Positions 24,766-33,162 of a stretch of DNA of 64,000 bases are shown here, piece by piece. How positions within the stretch are numbered: the first letter of the stretch is position 1; each line of letters opens with the position of its first letter. This stretch comes from WJKQ01 sp043810515. GTDB lineage: Bacteria > Patescibacteriota > Gracilibacteria > UBA1369 > LOWO2-01-FULL-3. The stretch is from contig JBDRNZ010000027.1 of NCBI GenBank assembly GCA_043810515.1, positions 1-64,000 on the forward strand, written 5' to 3'. The notes below the pieces were generated by a model that searched no databases, was not told the origin of the DNA, and worked only from the letters and a program-made list of their open reading frames with translations. The position numbers were made by a program, and so were the translations under genes.

Positions 24766-27351
24766 TCAAGGCTTAACCAAGTCAAGAGTCTTACCTTTTT
24801 TTACGATCTTAACCTTGTCTCCTTCTTTAAATTCCTCGTCCAGGAATTTTGCGGTCAAAGGATCCTCAATCATATCCTGTATGGCTCTTCGCACCGGCCT
24901 TGCACCGTATTTCGGATCATAACTTGCGAGAGAAAGGACATCTAACGCTCCGGACGTTACGTCCAGTTTTATGTTTTTCTGGTTCAGCCTATCCTGAAGA
25001 TAACCCAAGTGAAGTTTTACGATATTTTTAATATTATCATTGGTAAGTGCGTGGAAAACAACCACTTTATCAATTCTGTTCAAGAATTCCGGCCTAAAAT
25101 TATCCTTAAGATCTTTCAAAATATCATCTTTCATTGCCTCAAAATCCTCCATTGCTTTCTTTTGCTCATCGGTTGTTGTGGAAAATCCTATTGGGGCGGC
25201 TTTTTCGGTCAATTTTTTTGCGCCGATATTCGAAGTCATAATGATAATCGTATTTTTGAAATCGACTTTTCTTCCTTTTGCGTCAGTAAGTTCGCCGTCC
25301 TCGAGAATTTGCAGTAAAAGATTGAACACATCCGGATGGGCTTTTTCAATTTCGTCAAACAAAATCACACTGTAAGGTTTTGTCCTTACGGCTTCGGTAA
25401 GCTGGCCGCCTTCTTCATAGCCGACATATCCGGCCGTAGCCCCTACGAGCCTTGAAGTATTATGCCTTTCCATGAATTCGCTCATATCGATCTTTATAAG
25501 TGAGTTCCTGTCGTTGAAAATCTCCTCAGCAAGAGCCTTTACCAGCTCGGTTTTTCCGACACCTGTGGGTCCCATAAATATAAATGAACCAATAGGTCTC
25601 TTTTCATCGGCAAATCCCGCCCGCGACCTTCTTATGGCCTTCGAAACAGCCTCAATCGCTTCATCCTGTCCGATAATTCGTTTTTTCAATGCGGACTCAA
25701 GCGATTTTAGTTTTGAAAAATCATCTTTTACAAGCCTTGTAACGGGAACGCCGGTCATTGTTGAAACGATCTCGGCGATACTGTCTTCGGTGACTTTTTC
25801 GCGCTTTTCCCGCGGAATTTTTATAAAACGCTGTTCTTCAATTTTTTTGACAAGATCAAGCTCTTCGTTTCGCAGTTCGGCAGCCTTTTCATAATCCTGC
25901 CTCGACACGCAATCTTCTTTTTTCTTTATAACATTCGAAAGTTTTTTCTGAAGTTTTCTGATTTTATCACTGTTTTCCGTGGTTTTCATGCGTTTTTTTG
26001 CAGCAGCTTCATCGATAAGGTCTATCGCTTTATCCGGCAAAAAGCGATCATTAATATACCTTTTTGACAATTTTACAGCCGCCAAAAGCGCATCATCGGT
26101 TATAAGCAGGTTATGATGATCTTCAAAAGATTCTCTGATTCCTTTAAGAATTGTTAAAGTGTCGTCAAAATCCGTCTCTTTTATGAGGACGTGCTGAAAT
26201 CTGCGTTCAAGGGCCGCATCTTTTTCAATATTTTTACGGTATTCGTGCGTTGTCGTCGCGCCGATAACCTGAACTTTTCCTCTTGATAAAGCCGGCTTTA
26301 AAATATTTGCAGCATCAAGACTTCCTTCTGCGCTTCCAGCGCCCATAACCGTATGAAGTTCATCAATAAACAGGATAACATTGTCCTGCGAAGCTGCTTC
26401 TTCGAGGATCTGTTTTATTCTTTCCTCAAACTCGCCTCTGTATTTTGTTCCGGCAACAACGGAAGCCATTGAAAGTGAAAGTATTTTCTTGTCGAGCATC
26501 GTATTTGGAACTTTTTCATTAGCAATAGCCTCGGCAAGTCCTTCGCATACGGCTGTTTTTCCGACACCTGATTCTCCTATGAGAACGGGATTATTTTTTG
26601 TTTTTCTGGACAAAATACTTATCATGCGTTCGATTTCCATACTTCTGCCGATAATTGGGTCAAGTTTGCCCTGCCTGGCTTCCTCGACAAGATCGGTCGT
26701 AAAATAATCCAGAGCCGGTGTACCGCTTTTTTTAGCATTTTTACTCTTCTTTTTATAAGTTTCCTCGTCTTTTTGCTGGCCACTCAAGACCCCCTGAAGT
26801 CCGGTAAGAAAAAATTCAATCGGATTTACCATTTGTTGATTCTTTGGAGGCATCTGCGCCGAAGCGACGTTTGAATCCTGTTGCGGATAGTTTTTTGCCC
26901 GTTCAAATACTTCAAGAATTTGTTCTTTAACATCGGAAGGGGACACTTTCATGTTTTCAAGAATAACTGTCGCGGCGGTATTGTCCTGGGACACAAGAGC
27001 ATAAAGAAAATGCTCCGTGCCTACAAATGAATGTCCGAATTCATGGGCGGCCTTCACTGCGTTCTCGATGGCTTCTTTTGCAAAACCGCTCAAACCGCCT
27101 GAACTGCCGGAAGTTCCACGTTGTGGATTTGCTCTTCCCACTGTCTTTAAAACCAGATTAACATTATCAAGAGACACGCCGAAATTTAGGAGTATAGACG
27201 CACCAAGTGAATTTTCCTGGGAAAGAATACCTATAAGAACATGTTCAGTCCCCACATAGCTTAGTCTTGCCTCTTTTGCCATTTCTTGAGCTACGATAAG
27301 CGCCCGCTTTGCTTCCTTTGTAAACTTGTCGAAGTGGTCAAATTCTTTCAT
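24766..27351 (-). CDS. clpC: ClpC-type AAA+ unfoldase
   Basis: An ATP-driven ring that unfolds proteins for ClpP or disaggregates them. Two N-terminal Clp repeats (residues about 5-145) are followed by the first AAA+ domain with Walker A 'IGESGVGKTAVCEGLAEA', a middle coiled coil containing a UVR motif ('DYEKAAELRNEELDL'), and the second AAA+ domain ('GPTGVGKTELVKALAEEI', 'IDMSEFMERHNTSRLVG'). Full length at 861 residues. Expression is probably HrcA-controlled: a perfect CIRCE operator overlaps the -10 of a consensus promoter about 120 bases upstream. It precedes rpsA on the same strand. No clpP is seen in the window. Confidence 0.93.
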   Translation of the reverse strand: MKEFDHFDKFTKEAKRALIVAQEMAKEARLSYVGTEHVLIGILSQENSLGASILLNFGVSLDNVNLVLKTVGRANPQRGTSGSSGGLSGFAKEAIENAVKAAHEFGHSFVGTEHFLYALVSQDNTAATVILENMKVSPSDVKEQILEVFERAKNYPQQDSNVASAQMPPKNQQMVNPIEFFLTGLQGVLSGQQKDEETYKKKSKNAKKSGTPALDYFTTDLVEEARQGKLDPIIGRSMEIERMISILSRKTKNNPVLIGESGVGKTAVCEGLAEAIANEKVPNTMLDKKILSLSMASVVAGTKYRGEFEERIKQILEEAASQDNVILFIDELHTVMGAGSAEGSLDAANILKPALSRGKVQVIGATTTHEYRKNIEKDAALERRFQHVLIKETDFDDTLTILKGIRESFEDHHNLLITDDALLAAVKLSKRYINDRFLPDKAIDLIDEAAAKKRMKTTENSDKIRKLQKKLSNVIKKKEDCVSRQDYEKAAELRNEELDLVKKIEEQRFIKIPREKREKVTEDSIAEIVSTMTGVPVTRLVKDDFSKLKSLESALKKRIIGQDEAIEAVSKAIRRSRAGFADEKRPIGSFIFMGPTGVGKTELVKALAEEIFNDRNSLIKIDMSEFMERHNTSRLVGATAGYVGYEEGGQLTEAVRTKPYSVILFDEIEKAHPDVFNLLLQILEDGELTDAKGRKVDFKNTIIIMTSNIGAKKLTEKAAPIGFSTTTDEQKKAMEDFEAMKDDILKDLKDNFRPEFLNRIDKVVVFHALTNDNIKNIVKLHLGYLQDRLNQKNIKLDVTSGALDVLSLASYDPKYGARPVRRAIQDMIEDPLTAKFLDEEFKEGDKVKIVKKGKTLDLVKP

Positions 27352-27465
27352 AAGGTTTTAAATTAATTTTTATTTCCAATCATTCTACCATAAAACTCAA
27401 TTTCCTTGAATGCCCATTATCAACTTCAACTTTACTCAGTAGAGAATAATTGTATGTTATCTTCG

Positions 27466-27492
27466 TTAGCACTCGTTATTATAGAGTGCTAA
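27466..27492 (-). promoter_or_regulatory. CIRCE operator (HrcA site) of clpC
   Basis: TTAGCACTC, nine bases, GAGTGCTAA: an exact match to the CIRCE consensus bound by the heat-shock repressor HrcA. It covers the -10 box of the clpC promoter, so HrcA binding would block RNA polymerase directly. CIRCE is best known on groESL and dnaK operons. Confidence 0.93.
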
Positions 27493-27506
27493 TGTTCCGT
27501 TGTCAA
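27478..27506 (-). promoter_or_regulatory. Consensus sigma-70 promoter of clpC
   Basis: On the minus strand TTGACA (27506-27501), 17 bases, TATAAT (27483-27478): a perfect consensus promoter. The CIRCE operator lies over its -10 region. The leader to the clpC ATG would be about 120 bases. Confidence 0.9.
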
Positions 27507-27569
27507 TTCAAATCAAGCAGATCTTTTTCCGCGTCAACTGTCGGCCTGGAAAGCCATGATCTGGTTAGT

Positions 27570-28778
27570 TTATTCACTTGCGGCTTCTATAGGTGTAATA
27601 CTGTCAGCCATTATCAGGGTAATGTCTTCATAGTCCCTGCTTCCGCTTACTTTATAATTCTGGCCGTCGACCGTAACGTATATACTGACACCGCCTGATT
27701 CATAAACTTTCATGCCGCTGCCGTTTGATAGATTAAGTTTTTCGCCGTTCGGAATATTGCCGGATATAACGTCAAGAGAAATAAGTTCATTGTCGTCCGT
27801 CACGGATTCATCACTAAAAGCATAATGATGGATAACGTTCTCAGCGGTTCCTTTTGTGCCGGCGTAATACCAGTTTGAAGGATATTTTGCGCTGAAATGA
27901 AGAAGAAGGCTCTCAAAAGAGGTAAATTCCATGTCGATCACGGGAGTGGGAATAGGTTCATCAACATTTTCAGGATTGGCGTTTTCAAGACCTGCATCTT
28001 CAAGCGAGCCGTCAGAAACGGTAAATCCGGTAAATTGAAATTCGGAAACCATTTCATTGAAAATCATTTTATTCGAAGCTTTGAAGTTTTCGGAAGGTTC
28101 GAAAGAAATTCGATAAACAAAGCCGCTCCTGTAAACGTAATAATCAGTCATCTCGTCATTTTCAACCTTAACCGCGCTCATCGCGTCAACGCCGATTTTA
28201 CTCATATCGTAATTATCGACTTCGGGATGCCTTTCAGACATGAAAACTGACAAAGTGTCGTTCTCGCCCATATCGTTTGCTGTATATGCAAAAGCAAACT
28301 GCGAAATTTTCACATCATCACTTGAATTTTCGTTTTCCGCCTTTGGAGCGGCAAAAATAATAGTGTCATTACTCTCATCAAGATCCCAGTCATTGTAATA
28401 TTTCAGCTGAATGCCAAAATCGGTGTTTTTATAACTAACCAGCATAGTTTCGGCTGAAGCTTCTGACAAAACTTCGATAACGGATATTCCGGTAACCTCA
28501 AATACCGAATCCTCGTCGATAAATCCGATCACCTGAACTTTATTTTCAAGATATTTCTGCCCGGAAAGATTTATGGCGAGACTGCGTAGCGGAGTTGAGA
28601 CACCTTCATCATCGGTAAGAAGATGAGTTCCTAAAACATCATCACCTGGAAGCTGTTCCGTTAAGATACCGGTCAATGTCTCAACTGCGGGCTCTTCATT
28701 TCCAATACTTCCGCCGCAGCCGGTAAGAGCCAACGATACACAAAGAACTATGCTTAAACCCAAAGCTTTAATTTTCAT
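27570..28778 (-). CDS. Lipoprotein with a PsbP-like domain
   Basis: A type II signal peptide ends in the lipobox 'LALTGC' (Cys about residue 21), so the mature 380-residue protein is lipid-anchored outside the membrane. Residues about 115-245 look like a PsbP/DUF1795-type fold ('DFGIQLKYYNDWDLDES' at its start), and a second similar segment begins near residue 280 ('FESLLLHFSAKYPSNWYYAG'). These folds are common in surface lipoproteins without a single function. The gene lies between ruvB and clpC, with its promoter inside the ruvB end. Role unknown. Confidence 0.75.
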   Translation of the reverse strand: MKIKALGLSIVLCVSLALTGCGGSIGNEEPAVETLTGILTEQLPGDDVLGTHLLTDDEGVSTPLRSLAINLSGQKYLENKVQVIGFIDEDSVFEVTGISVIEVLSEASAETMLVSYKNTDFGIQLKYYNDWDLDESNDTIIFAAPKAENENSSDDVKISQFAFAYTANDMGENDTLSVFMSERHPEVDNYDMSKIGVDAMSAVKVENDEMTDYYVYRSGFVYRISFEPSENFKASNKMIFNEMVSEFQFTGFTVSDGSLEDAGLENANPENVDEPIPTPVIDMEFTSFESLLLHFSAKYPSNWYYAGTKGTAENVIHHYAFSDESVTDDNELISLDVISGNIPNGEKLNLSNGSGMKVYESGGVSIYVTVDGQNYKVSGSRDYEDITLIMADSITPIEAASE

Positions 28779-28804
28779 GAATTTAGATTAAATAACAGGG
28801 AAGA

Positions 28805-28833
28805 TTATACTAAACATTTAAAATTATTTCAAA
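28805..28833 (-). promoter_or_regulatory. Promoter of the lipoprotein gene
   Basis: Minus strand TTGAAA, 17 bases, TATAAT. The -35 lies inside the last codons of ruvB, and the leader to the ATG at 28778 is about 20 bases. Confidence 0.6.
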
Positions 28834-29858
28834 GGCTTCGCGGAGTTTATTCCCATATGTTCATAAGCTTTATCAGTAACAAGCCGACCGCGCGACGTTC
28901 TCTCTAAAAAACCCGCCTGAATCAAAAATGGTTCGTAAATATCCTCAATAGTGGATTGCTCTTCGGACGTAGCTGCCGCAAGAGTATTCAATCCAACCGG
29001 TCCGCCTCCAAATTTATCAATAATAATCGACAATAGTTCGCGGTCAGTGCTGTCGAGACCTACTTTATCTATACCAATTGCCATGAGAGCATTTGTCAAA
29101 ACATCATTGTCGATAATGGATTCATGATTAACATCGGCATAATCACGAACGCGTTTTAGTAGACGATTTGCGATTCGGGGCGTATTTCGGCATGACTTTG
29201 CAAGAATTTCAGACGCACTTTCGGAAATCCGGCATTTTAAAACCGCCGCCGAACGTAAAATAACCTGTTTTATATCATCGTCAGTATAAAATTGCAGTTT
29301 AAAAACATTCCCAAACCGCCCCCTTAAAGGCGACGAAAGCATACTCATCTTGGTAGTTGCGCCGATGAGCGTAAAATGAGGCAGATTTATACGCATATTT
29401 CTGGCGGAAGGTCCTTTTCCGATAATGATATCTATTCCAAAGTCCTCCATTGCGGTATACAAAACCTCCTCAACCACAGGCTTCAGGCGATGGATTTCAT
29501 CTATAAAGAGCACATCATGATTTTCAAGATTTGAAATGATTGAGGCGATATCGCCTTGTTTTTCCAAAGCCGGCCCTGAAGTAATCTTGATATTCACATT
29601 CATTTCTTTGGCAATAATATTTGCCAGAGTGGTTTTTCCCAGACCGGGTGACCCGTGAAGAAGAACATGATCAATACATTCTCCACGTTTTTTTGCAGCC
29701 TCAATAGCAATTTTTAGATTATCTTTTAAATTTTGCTGCCCGATAAATTCATCAAGAGTTTTTGGCCTGAGTTTATTCTCAAACTGCACCATTTTACCGG
29801 GAACGGGCGATAAAATTTTTTCCTTATTTTCCCTGTTGTCCTTTTCGCTTTGTATCAT
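28824..29858 (-). CDS. ruvB: Holliday junction DNA helicase RuvB
   Basis: The AAA+ motor of the RuvABC branch-migration complex. Seen: 'LRPKTLDEFIGQQNLKDNL', Walker A 'LLHGSPGLGKTTLANIIA', Walker B 'DVLFIDEIHRLKPVVEEVLY', the sensor segment 'IGATTKMSMLSSPLRGRFG' (arginine finger), and a C-terminal winged helix ('EPFLIQAGFLERTSRGR'). Length 344 is normal. It starts directly after the stop of the PH-domain gene. No ruvA or ruvC is in the window. Confidence 0.96.
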   Translation of the reverse strand: MIQSEKDNRENKEKILSPVPGKMVQFENKLRPKTLDEFIGQQNLKDNLKIAIEAAKKRGECIDHVLLHGSPGLGKTTLANIIAKEMNVNIKITSGPALEKQGDIASIISNLENHDVLFIDEIHRLKPVVEEVLYTAMEDFGIDIIIGKGPSARNMRINLPHFTLIGATTKMSMLSSPLRGRFGNVFKLQFYTDDDIKQVILRSAAVLKCRISESASEILAKSCRNTPRIANRLLKRVRDYADVNHESIIDNDVLTNALMAIGIDKVGLDSTDRELLSIIIDKFGGGPVGLNTLAAATSEEQSTIEDIYEPFLIQAGFLERTSRGRLVTDKAYEHMGINSAKPLK

Positions 29859-30338
29859 CTACACATCTTTTACATGATAAATAAACTGCCGTATAGACTC
29901 GGGATCGGGAGCATTGATAAAGTTTATAATTACGGAAGAGGATGCGGTCTCCAGTCGCATCAATCCGTAATCAAAAATCCAGAAAGTTGCCAGAATACCT
30001 CTTTCCTCAGTCCTGACATCCTGGATATCATCCAAAAGCGCCTCAGCCTCATCCCTAACGGTCAAATATTTCCAGTTAACAAATATGATGCGCTGACTTG
30101 TAATGATAAGCTTATCAAGCCAGTAAATCAGGGAAACATAAACAACGACCAGGGCAAAAATAAAAAAAACAATCAGATTGGCGACAAGAAACCCTTTGTT
30201 TGACAAAATCGACTGAAATAAAAAAATCAGCAGAAAAAACGGAAAAGAACCAATTATCACTTTAATAAGCTGCCCCACAAAAGGCAGCGGATGATGATGA
30301 TAAACCTTTAAAATTTGTTCCCCTTCACGCAGCTGCAT
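29859..30338 (-). CDS. PH-domain (bPH2/DUF304) membrane protein
   Basis: The 159-residue product has two adjacent membrane helices (residues about 20-45 and 52-75), followed by a bacterial PH domain ('LDKLIITSQRIIFVNWKYLT', then 'LDDIQDVRTEERGILATFW'). This two-helix plus PH plan is the YdbS/DUF304 type found in bacterial membranes; its biochemical role is not established. It is directly followed by ruvB with no gap and is divergent from the CPBP protease. Confidence 0.75.
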   Translation of the reverse strand: MQLREGEQILKVYHHHPLPFVGQLIKVIIGSFPFFLLIFLFQSILSNKGFLVANLIVFFIFALVVVYVSLIYWLDKLIITSQRIIFVNWKYLTVRDEAEALLDDIQDVRTEERGILATFWIFDYGLMRLETASSSVIINFINAPDPESIRQFIYHVKDV

Positions 30339-30361
30339 AAAACTTGTAAAATAATTTGCGG

Positions 30362-30367
30362 TACAAT
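30362..30367 (+). promoter_or_regulatory. Possible -10 box of the CPBP protease gene
   Basis: TACAAT lies 13 bases before the chosen ATG at 30381, giving a leader of only about six bases. No clear -35 or ribosome-binding site is seen. Confidence 0.3.
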
Positions 30368-30380
30368 GTCATTCTATCTT

Positions 30381-31121
30381 ATGAAAAAGTATTTTCAAGC
30401 ACCGTGGAGCATAAAGGACATATTAATCGTGTTTTCTGTAATAATGGCCGCGACTATCGCGGCCGGCGCCGGAATGTACATATTTGATGCAAAAAACTAT
30501 ATCGAGGAGTCAAAATACAGGATTTTTATACTTTTTGGAATATTTTTATTGCAATGGCTGATAATTTTTGTGCCGCTTATCGCGATTACAGTTTTAAAAT
30601 ACAAATTAAAATTCAGGCATTTCGGATTCAAAAAAACGGGAATATGGAAAATATTAGAATTCGTCATTGGAGGTTACGTAATATATTTGGGAATAAACAT
30701 CATCCTAACTCTGATAATCTTATATGCAGGCTTTAAAATCCCAGGCTACCAGCTTCAGGAAAAAATTCTACCTGTATTTGGCGACGGAACGGTAAATCTT
30801 GTGGTAGCGGGAATTATCCTGGTTTTGGTGGCACCGGTTCTGGAGGAAATATTTTTCAGAGGATTTCTGCTACGTTCATTGACAAATAAAATAGGGGCAA
30901 TATACGGAACTGTATTTACAGCTGTCATTTTTGCGATTTTCCATATGCAATGGCAGAGCATAATTCCTATATTCATACTTGGACTTATAATCAACGCAAT
31001 GGTAATAAAGACCAGGTCAATCTGGCCGGGTATATATTTTCATATATTTAATAACGCGATTGCGTTTACTCTGGAAATACTGATATTAAAAGAGGTTGTA
31101 CCTTTGGATAGTGTTGTTTAA
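30381..31121 (+). CDS. CPBP-family intramembrane metalloprotease (CAAX protease-like)
   Basis: A polytopic membrane protein of 246 residues with about six to seven hydrophobic segments. The family motifs are present: 'APVLEEIFFRGFLLRSL' (paired Glu and Arg) and 'FAIFHMQWQ' (His), with a late Asn near 'IFNNAIAF'. Bacterial members process prenylated or peptide substrates, including bacteriocin maturation and immunity; the substrate here is unknown. I start at the ATG at 30381 because upstream in-frame codons would lie in the divergent promoter space. The tRNA-Arg promoter overlaps its stop codon. Confidence 0.82.
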   Translation: MKKYFQAPWSIKDILIVFSVIMAATIAAGAGMYIFDAKNYIEESKYRIFILFGIFLLQWLIIFVPLIAITVLKYKLKFRHFGFKKTGIWKILEFVIGGYVIYLGINIILTLIILYAGFKIPGYQLQEKILPVFGDGTVNLVVAGIILVLVAPVLEEIFFRGFLLRSLTNKIGAIYGTVFTAVIFAIFHMQWQSIIPIFILGLIINAMVIKTRSIWPGIYFHIFNNAIAFTLEILILKEVVPLDSVV

Positions 31122-31124
31122 AAT
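31096..31124 (+). promoter_or_regulatory. Promoter of tRNA-Arg
   Basis: TTGTAC, 17 bases, TAAAAT. The -10 overlaps the stop codon of the CPBP protease gene, and the tRNA starts 16 bases later. Confidence 0.6.
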
Positions 31125-31140
31125 AAGCCTCGTGTAATAA

Positions 31141-31216
31141 GCCCGAGTAGCTCAGGGGATAGAGCAGCGCCCTTCTAAGGCGAAGGTCACAGGTTCAAAT
31201 CCTGTCTCGGGTACCA
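31141..31216 (+). tRNA. tRNA-Arg (anticodon TCT), integration target
   Basis: A complete cloverleaf: acceptor GCCCGAG/CTCGGGT (with a G-T end pair), D stem GCTC/GAGC, anticodon loop CTTCTAA with anticodon TCT, T stem ACAGG/CCTGT, discriminator A and an encoded CCA at 31214-31216. The top pair of the anticodon stem is a G-A mismatch. The 3' end holds the GTACCA sequence that recurs at the far end of the integrated element. The recombinase gene reads through the tRNA on the opposite strand down to base 31152. Confidence 0.93.
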
Positions 31217-32711
31217 AAATCTGACTTTTCGGAATTTTTCCTTCCATTTTTTGGGCGAATTGAAAGGCTTGCCACTCTGTATTTGGCTTTTTTAAACCAT
31301 TTTCGGGCTGGCTAATTTGCACCCTTTTCTCGGCGAGACGGAGGTTCGAGCCAAAGATTTCTTTGGCAAGCGCTTTTTTAGGGAAAAGCGCTTCATCCCT
31401 TGCGATTTTCGGCGCATTCTGCGCCGTATTTATCCATTCCCTGAACGGTTCGAGCCAATCATTCTGCTTTTGTTCAAGATTGATGATTTGTTCTTCCAGC
31501 GTCTTCTTTTTGCTCATCAGTTCTGCTTTTCTGACTCTGTATTCCTCACGGTCAATATCCTGCTCAAGATATACATCCATAAGCCGCTGGATTTGCATGC
31601 CGATTTTATGAATTTTCTTTTGTGCCTCTTGAACAAAAGCAGAGCAGGATTGGGCGGACTGTTTTTCATCATTTTGTGCCATTTTTAAAAGATCTTCCGC
31701 CCAATCCTGTGGCAAAGAAACTTTTTGAATAAGAGCCGAAAGCTGTTTGTCTAATTCTTCTTCACGCACATAGGGTTGAGTGCAGTTGATGGTCTTGGAT
31801 TTCTTGGTACAGCGATAATAGGTATGTCCTTTCTGCACCTCAGCCGTTATCATCATGTCGCACTCACTGCATGAGAATAGTCCGCAAAACGCTTTCGGCT
31901 CATTTTTCGATTGTTTTCGCGGTTTGCCTCTTTCTTTTAGCACTTCCTGTACACGATCAAAAAGTTTCTTTGCTATGATTGGCTCGTGTTTGCCTTCATG
32001 CAGTTCTCCTGTATAGCGGAAATGTCCGTAATAGAAAGGATTTTTAAGGATAAATGTGATTCTGTCTTTGTGGATTCTCTTTCCGTTACGGGATAGGACT
32101 CCTTTTTGCGCCAAAAAGTCGGAAATATCTTCAAGTCGAGCGTTGCCCTGTGCGTAAAACTCAAATGCATCTTTGATGATTTTTGATTTCTTCTTATCAA
32201 CTACAATGGTTTTGTTTCGAACATCATTTATATACCCGATCGGGGCAACGCTGGGATATTCTCCACGTCGCACTTTTTGGCGCAAACCTCGCTTCGTATT
32301 TTCGGAAAGAGAATCCACATAATATTTGCTTTGCCCAAATGCAATATTGAGCATGAATTTTCCCTGTGGTGTCGACTCAAACCAGAATTGTGGAAATTTC
32401 AATGCTTCAATACGCCCGCAATCAATAAGATAGATTATTTTCCCACCGTCCACAGAATTGCGCGCAAGTCTATCGGGATGCCACGCCAAAATTCCGGCCG
32501 CCTCGTTGTTTTCAACTCTTTTTAGCATTTCGTTGAAGATAGGGCGGCCTGGAATTTTGGCGGATTGTTTCTCGATAAAGACTTCTGCAATAGACAAGTT
32601 TTCTTGTTTTGCGAATGTGCGCAATTCTGTGATCTGCGCATCAATACTCAAAACCTGCTTATCTTCCACATCAGTGGACTTGCGGGCATACAAAAAGAAT
32701 TTTTGCTGCAT
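31152..32711 (-). CDS. Large serine recombinase (integrase) of the integrated element
   Basis: Catalyses site-specific integration and excision through a Ser-DNA link. Resolvase domain: 'YARKSTD' with catalytic Ser12, then 'GILAWHPDRLARNSVDGGK'. A recombinase domain follows ('APIGYINDV', 'ILKNPFYYGHFRY'), then a zinc ribbon ('FCGLFSCSECDMMI', later Cys in 'YYRCTKKSKTINC') and a coiled coil. I use the ATG at 32711 because it puts Ser12 at the usual place (519 aa). The last 21 codons, after 'KSQILV', are read from the antisense of tRNA-Arg. In a circular form the tail would instead come from the element's right end. Nested inverted repeats lie upstream. Confidence 0.9.
   Translation of the reverse strand: MQQKFFLYARKSTDVEDKQVLSIDAQITELRTFAKQENLSIAEVFIEKQSAKIPGRPIFNEMLKRVENNEAAGILAWHPDRLARNSVDGGKIIYLIDCGRIEALKFPQFWFESTPQGKFMLNIAFGQSKYYVDSLSENTKRGLRQKVRRGEYPSVAPIGYINDVRNKTIVVDKKKSKIIKDAFEFYAQGNARLEDISDFLAQKGVLSRNGKRIHKDRITFILKNPFYYGHFRYTGELHEGKHEPIIAKKLFDRVQEVLKERGKPRKQSKNEPKAFCGLFSCSECDMMITAEVQKGHTYYRCTKKSKTINCTQPYVREEELDKQLSALIQKVSLPQDWAEDLLKMAQNDEKQSAQSCSAFVQEAQKKIHKIGMQIQRLMDVYLEQDIDREEYRVRKAELMSKKKTLEEQIINLEQKQNDWLEPFREWINTAQNAPKIARDEALFPKKALAKEIFGSNLRLAEKRVQISQPENGLKKPNTEWQAFQFAQKMEGKIPKSQILVPETGFEPVTFALEGRCSIP
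31211..31216 (+). other. Attachment-site core at the tRNA end (left junction)
   Basis: GTACCA at the 3' end of tRNA-Arg is repeated at 38826-38831, marking the element's two ends. On the element side it is followed by AAATCTGAC. The exact crossover bases cannot be fixed from one sequence. Confidence 0.6.
31217..31345. repeat. Left-end repeat, inverted copy of 32981-33110
   Basis: About 129 bases at the 3' end of the recombinase gene, matched in inverted orientation by 32981-33110 at roughly nine positions in ten by eye. Together with 33111-33466 the inner copy reproduces the joined ends of the element. Confidence 0.85.
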
Positions 32712-32736
32712 ATTCTTGAGGTTAGTGAATAGAAAA

Positions 32737-32838
32737 TTTAAATGACCGTCTTGGTGCAACCAACTCAGGAGAAAACCTCAAGAATTGTCCAAGACGGCCA
32801 TTTAAAAAGGTTTTCTCGCCTGTGTAGTTGGTTGCACC
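32737..32838. repeat. Interleaved inverted repeats upstream of the recombinase
   Basis: Arm A at 32737-32754 pairs with A' at 32789-32806 (18 bp, one mismatch). Arm B at 32755-32778 pairs with B' at 32808-32836 (24 bp, with a few extra bases in B'). The order A-B-A'-B' means the two stems are mutually exclusive or form a pseudoknot. Position just upstream of the recombinase suggests a regulatory or recombination site. Bases 32840-32980 hold nothing I recognise. Confidence 0.7.
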
Positions 32839-32980
32839 ACTATTTTACCAAAATTCAAACAAAATCAAAAATTCTTTTTGTTGGGCAAAGCAAACAATAG
32901 GCTGCCCGAAGTTATTTATATTTTAAATTGGTTTTCGGACAGCCTGCAAGACAGAATCACAAAATCGCAAGGGATGTCGC

Positions 32981-33162
32981 ACCTCCGTCTCGCCGAGAAA
33001 AGGGCGCAAATTAGCCAGCCCGAAAATGGCTTAAATAAGCCGAATACAGAGTGGCAAGCCTTGCAATTCGCCCGAAAAATGGAAGGAAAAATTCCGAAAA
33101 GTCAGATTTTGGTGCAGTTATATGACACTGCTCGAACATATTTTAGAGGAACTGGGGGCTAG
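32981..33162 (+). pseudogene. Remnant of a recombinase 3' end, in the circular-form configuration
   Basis: The frame reads 'LRLAEKRAQISQPENG' and on to 'KSQILV', closely matching the C-terminus of the full recombinase, then continues 'QLYDTARTYFRGTGG' to a stop inside the inverted repeat. The last part is what the intact gene would encode if the element's ends were joined. Upstream of 32981 there is no recombinase similarity, so the body of the gene is missing. It shows that a second, mostly lost copy of the element's end region was inserted in opposite orientation. Confidence 0.75.
33110..33115 (-). other. Internal attP-like core
   Basis: Reads GCACCA on the minus strand, one base from GTACCA. 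Flanking bases match the right end of the element on one side (ATAACT) and the left end on the other (AAATCTGAC), exactly the join expected in a circular form. Confidence 0.65.
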
